From positions 1 to 8,929 of the forward strand of contig CALMPX010000409.1 of the NCBI GenBank assembly GCA_937871355.1: DNA of 8,929 bases, read 5' to 3'. The position numbers were made by a program, and so were the translations under genes. The notes below the pieces were generated by a model. That model saw nothing but the letters and a program-made list of their open reading frames with translations. It was not told the origin of the DNA and did not search any database. The first letter of the stretch is position 1. Each line of letters starts with the position of its first letter. Below are positions 7,649-8,929 of the stretch, one piece after another. Source of the DNA: an uncultured Bdellovibrio sp. (lineage in GTDB: Bacteria; Bdellovibrionota; Bdellovibrionia; Bdellovibrionales; Bdellovibrionaceae).

Positions 7649-7705
7649 GGGCCATCAATAGACTTAATCATTACAAAAATCAAGGTTCTGCAGTAGTTTT
7701 ATCGG

Positions 7706-8083
7706 ATGCGCGAAAACGATTTTAAATCCAAATTTAAAACCTCAGCCGAGGTGCTTAAAAGTCTTTTTGAAGAGAAAGAAGGCGGGCCTGTTTCAGAGCA
7801 ATTCCAGCGCTGGAAGCTTTGGTTGAATTGGAAAGACATTGTAGGCCCGACGACCGCGGAATACACCGAACCCGTGGCCTATCATAAGGGCGTTTTGTGG
7901 TTATGGGTGAAAAACTCAACCTGGATGCAGCAGATGACTTTTATGTCTGAAACTATAAAAAATACAGTAAACCAAAAATACAAAAAAGGTTTTGTTACTG
8001 AAATTCGCTATACTTTAGATCGTAAAAATATTCCCAAAGAAAATTCTGATTTTAAAGCTAACGTAAAGAAATTTATTAAGTAA
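7706..8083 (+). CDS. DciA/DUF721-family protein (putative replicative helicase loader)
   Basis: The 125 residues show the DUF721 pattern: a basic N-terminus, helix QRWKLWLNWKDIVGPTTAEYTEP, then YHKGVLWLWVKNSTWMQQMTFM and a final strand with hydrophobic spacing (KGFVTEIRYTLD). In this family W-x-x-I-V-G and the strand ending in S-x-W are the most conserved parts. DciA proteins help load or operate the DnaB replicative helicase in bacteria that lack a DnaC/DnaI-type loader; many DUF721 members are untested, so the role here is by family. The protein is about the usual size for a short DciA and has a Lys-rich tail (KANVKKFIK). It diverges from trmFO. Only TCGG precedes the ATG, so the start rests on being the first ATG before the conserved region. 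No terminator hairpin is visible after its stop. Confidence 0.75.
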   Translation: MRENDFKSKFKTSAEVLKSLFEEKEGGPVSEQFQRWKLWLNWKDIVGPTTAEYTEPVAYHKGVLWLWVKNSTWMQQMTFMSETIKNTVNQKYKKGFVTEIRYTLDRKNIPKENSDFKANVKKFIK

Positions 8084-8123
8084 ATCCGTCCGAACAATCT
8101 CATAAAACATATTCTATAGAGCG

Positions 8124-8129
8124 TATAAT
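8124..8129 (+). promoter_or_regulatory. Possible upstream -10 box (TATAAT) for the toxin-antitoxin operon
   Basis: A perfect TATAAT lies 79 bases before the toxin start. No recognisable TTGACA-like box stands 16-18 bases upstream (that stretch is A-rich), so it is only a candidate. If used, the mRNA would have a leader of about 70 bases that includes the toxin's ribosome binding site. Confidence 0.3.
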
Positions 8130-8167
8130 CGTAATGGCCTATGTCACTTGTATGCATTTAAAAAAAC

Positions 8168-8196
8168 TTGCGTAAAAAAGTAATCTACGCTATAGT
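8168..8196 (+). promoter_or_regulatory. Sigma70-like promoter of the toxin-antitoxin operon
   Basis: TTGCGT (8168-8173) and TATAGT (8191-8196) are separated by exactly 17 bases. The expected transcription start is near 8203, only about five bases before the toxin ATG. The near-palindrome CGCTATAGTG (8189-8198) covers the -10 box and is a plausible site for autorepression by the antitoxin. That is inferred from how such operons are normally controlled. Confidence 0.55.
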
Positions 8197-8207
8197 GGAG
8201 ATGTGAA

Positions 8208-8546
8208 ATGACAGTGAAATATGAGCTTATCGTTTATAATACGGTAGCGGGACGAGAGCCTTTTCAAGATTGGCTTAATTCGTTAGATCAATCTGTCCTG
8301 TGGAAAATTGAGTCTCGAATGGAGCGTTTGCAGTACGGACACTTCGGAGATACGAAGTCTTTGAAAGAGGGTTTGTTTGAGCTTCGATTTAAAAATCCTG
8401 CATTTCGAATTTACTATGCGCTTATAGAGCATCAAATTGTTTTATTGATATGTGGTGGAGACAAGAACAAACAGTCAGCTGATATTAAAAAGTCTAAGGA
8501 ATATTTAGATAATTACAGGAGTCGTTGTGGCATTGAAAAAAAATAA
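8208..8546 (+). CDS. Type II toxin, RelE/HigB-like, HI1419 family
   Basis: A 112-residue RelE-fold toxin of the phage-derived Gp49-like/HI1419 addiction-module family. Such proteins are mRNA interferases that act at or on the ribosome unless bound by the cognate antitoxin. Visible signatures are the N-terminal F19-QDWL, the loop GHFGD (44-48) with K50-SL, LFELRF (56-61), FRIYYA (66-71) and LLICGGDKNKQ (79-89), followed by DIKKSKEYLDNY. All are in the expected order and the length is normal for the family (~100-110), so it looks intact. GGAG at 8197-8200, seven bases before the ATG, could be the ribosome binding site, but it lies upstream of the predicted transcription start. The gene is the first of a two-gene operon and overlaps the antitoxin by 20 bases. 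The toxin-first order is usual for HigBA and HI1419/HI1420 modules. Confidence 0.85.
   Translation: MTVKYELIVYNTVAGREPFQDWLNSLDQSVLWKIESRMERLQYGHFGDTKSLKEGLFELRFKNPAFRIYYALIEHQIVLLICGGDKNKQSADIKKSKEYLDNYRSRCGIEKK
8517..8521 (+). promoter_or_regulatory. Ribosome binding site fixing the antitoxin GTG start
   Basis: AGGAG ends five bases before the GTG at 8527, inside the 3' end of the toxin gene. Its strength and spacing decide the GTG as start. A stronger site than the toxin's would favour excess antitoxin, as these modules require. Confidence 0.7.
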
Positions 8547-8853
8547 AAATAAGCGATTTAGAACGTGGGCTGAGGTAAAAAAAGAAAGATTTCAGCGTAA
8601 TCCGGATGAAGCTATTGGATATTTGAATGCTTCTTTTGAAGAGAATTGGGATGAACCTGAGCTGATCATTAATGCTATTAAAAGTGTTTCAGAAGCATTA
8701 GATATTCCTGTTGAGCAGCTCGCTAAAAAAGCTGGTAAAACGCCGTCGACGATCCATAAAGCACTGTCTAAAAATGGAAATCCAACATTAGCCACATTAA
8801 TGATTGTTTTGAAAACATTAGGGCTTAAGCTTTTGGTGCAGAAAGCCAGTTAA
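8527..8853 (+). CDS. Antitoxin with HTH domain, HI1420/HigA-like
   Basis: A 108-residue antidote protein. The N-terminus is basic (MALKKNKNKRFRTWAEVKKERF, residues 1-22). Residues 27-40 (DEAIGYLNASFEEN) match the start of the HI1420-type addiction-module antidote. Residues 43-58 form a helix (EPELIINAIKSVSEAL). Residues 62-81 are an XRE-like helix-turn-helix (VEQLAKKAGKTPSTIHKALS), followed by the hallmark NGNPTLATLMIVLKTLGLKL (83-102). In this family the protein binds and neutralises the toxin and represses the operon promoter through the helix-turn-helix. It starts at GTG, overlaps the toxin by 20 bases and is therefore translationally coupled to it. The length and motifs look complete. The gene converges with a partial minus-strand gene whose stop is adjacent to its own. 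Confidence 0.88.
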   Translation: MALKKNKNKRFRTWAEVKKERFQRNPDEAIGYLNASFEENWDEPELIINAIKSVSEALDIPVEQLAKKAGKTPSTIHKALSKNGNPTLATLMIVLKTLGLKLLVQKAS

Positions 8854-8929
8854 TTATTTTTCAACGCTCGATCTAATAATGCTTTGAACTAGTTGCTGTT
8901 TTTCACCGTCACGCAGTAAATATTTAAGA
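8854..8929 (-). CDS. C-terminal end of an unidentified minus-strand gene (partial)
   Basis: The minus strand is open from the window edge to a TAA at 8856-8854. It encodes 24 residues, LKYLLRDGEKQQLVQSIIRS followed by SVEK. The composition (charged, helical, amphipathic) looks like a real protein tail. The stop sits immediately next to the antitoxin stop, in tight convergent arrangement. The fragment is too short to name, and an open stretch this short could also occur by chance. Confidence 0.4.
   Translation of the reverse strand, partial: LKYLLRDGEKQQLVQSIIRSSVEK

Noticed and set aside
1..8929. CRISPR arrays, insertion sequences, tRNA or rRNA genes
   Set aside because: I found no regularly spaced repeats, transposase motifs, terminal inverted repeats or recognisable RNA genes on either strand.

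Overview
This window looks like chromosomal DNA from a moderately AT-rich Gram-negative bacterium. The best guess is a relative of Bdellovibrio (Bdellovibrionota or another former deltaproteobacterial lineage). That is an inference from gene content: an NtrC-type two-component system, a GlmU with a GDHP metal-site loop, the folate-dependent tRNA methyltransferase TrmFO, and a DciA-like helicase-loader protein. No rRNA, tRNA or other taxonomic marker is present to confirm it.

Left part, minus strand (1-3001): a three-gene operon read right to left. It encodes a HAD-family phosphatase, a multidomain sensor histidine kinase, and the N-terminal part of an NtrC-type response regulator that leaves the window at base 1. 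The kinase is the unusual element. Its N-terminal half (receiver-like, coiled coil, GAF-like) ends at a TAA, but the same frame carries on directly into the PAS/HisKA half, which has no credible start codon of its own. The HisKA half keeps a good H-box followed by a very degenerate ATP-binding region. It then runs in frame, without a stop, into the response regulator.

Middle part, plus strand (3088-6336): glmU and glmS, three bases apart, supply UDP-GlcNAc for peptidoglycan and lipopolysaccharide. A hairpin just after glmS lies inside the 3' end of the convergent trmFO gene (6341-7648, minus) and is the likely terminator of glmUS.

Right part, plus strand: a DciA/DUF721 gene diverges from trmFO. 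It is followed by a type II toxin-antitoxin pair of the HI1419/HI1420 (HigB/HigA-like) type with its own sigma70-like promoter. The last 76 bases hold the C-terminal end of an unidentified minus-strand gene.

Most of the window is housekeeping. The parts worth a second look are the interrupted kinase with its possible pseudo-ATPase domain, the kinase/regulator junction, and the toxin-antitoxin promoter region.
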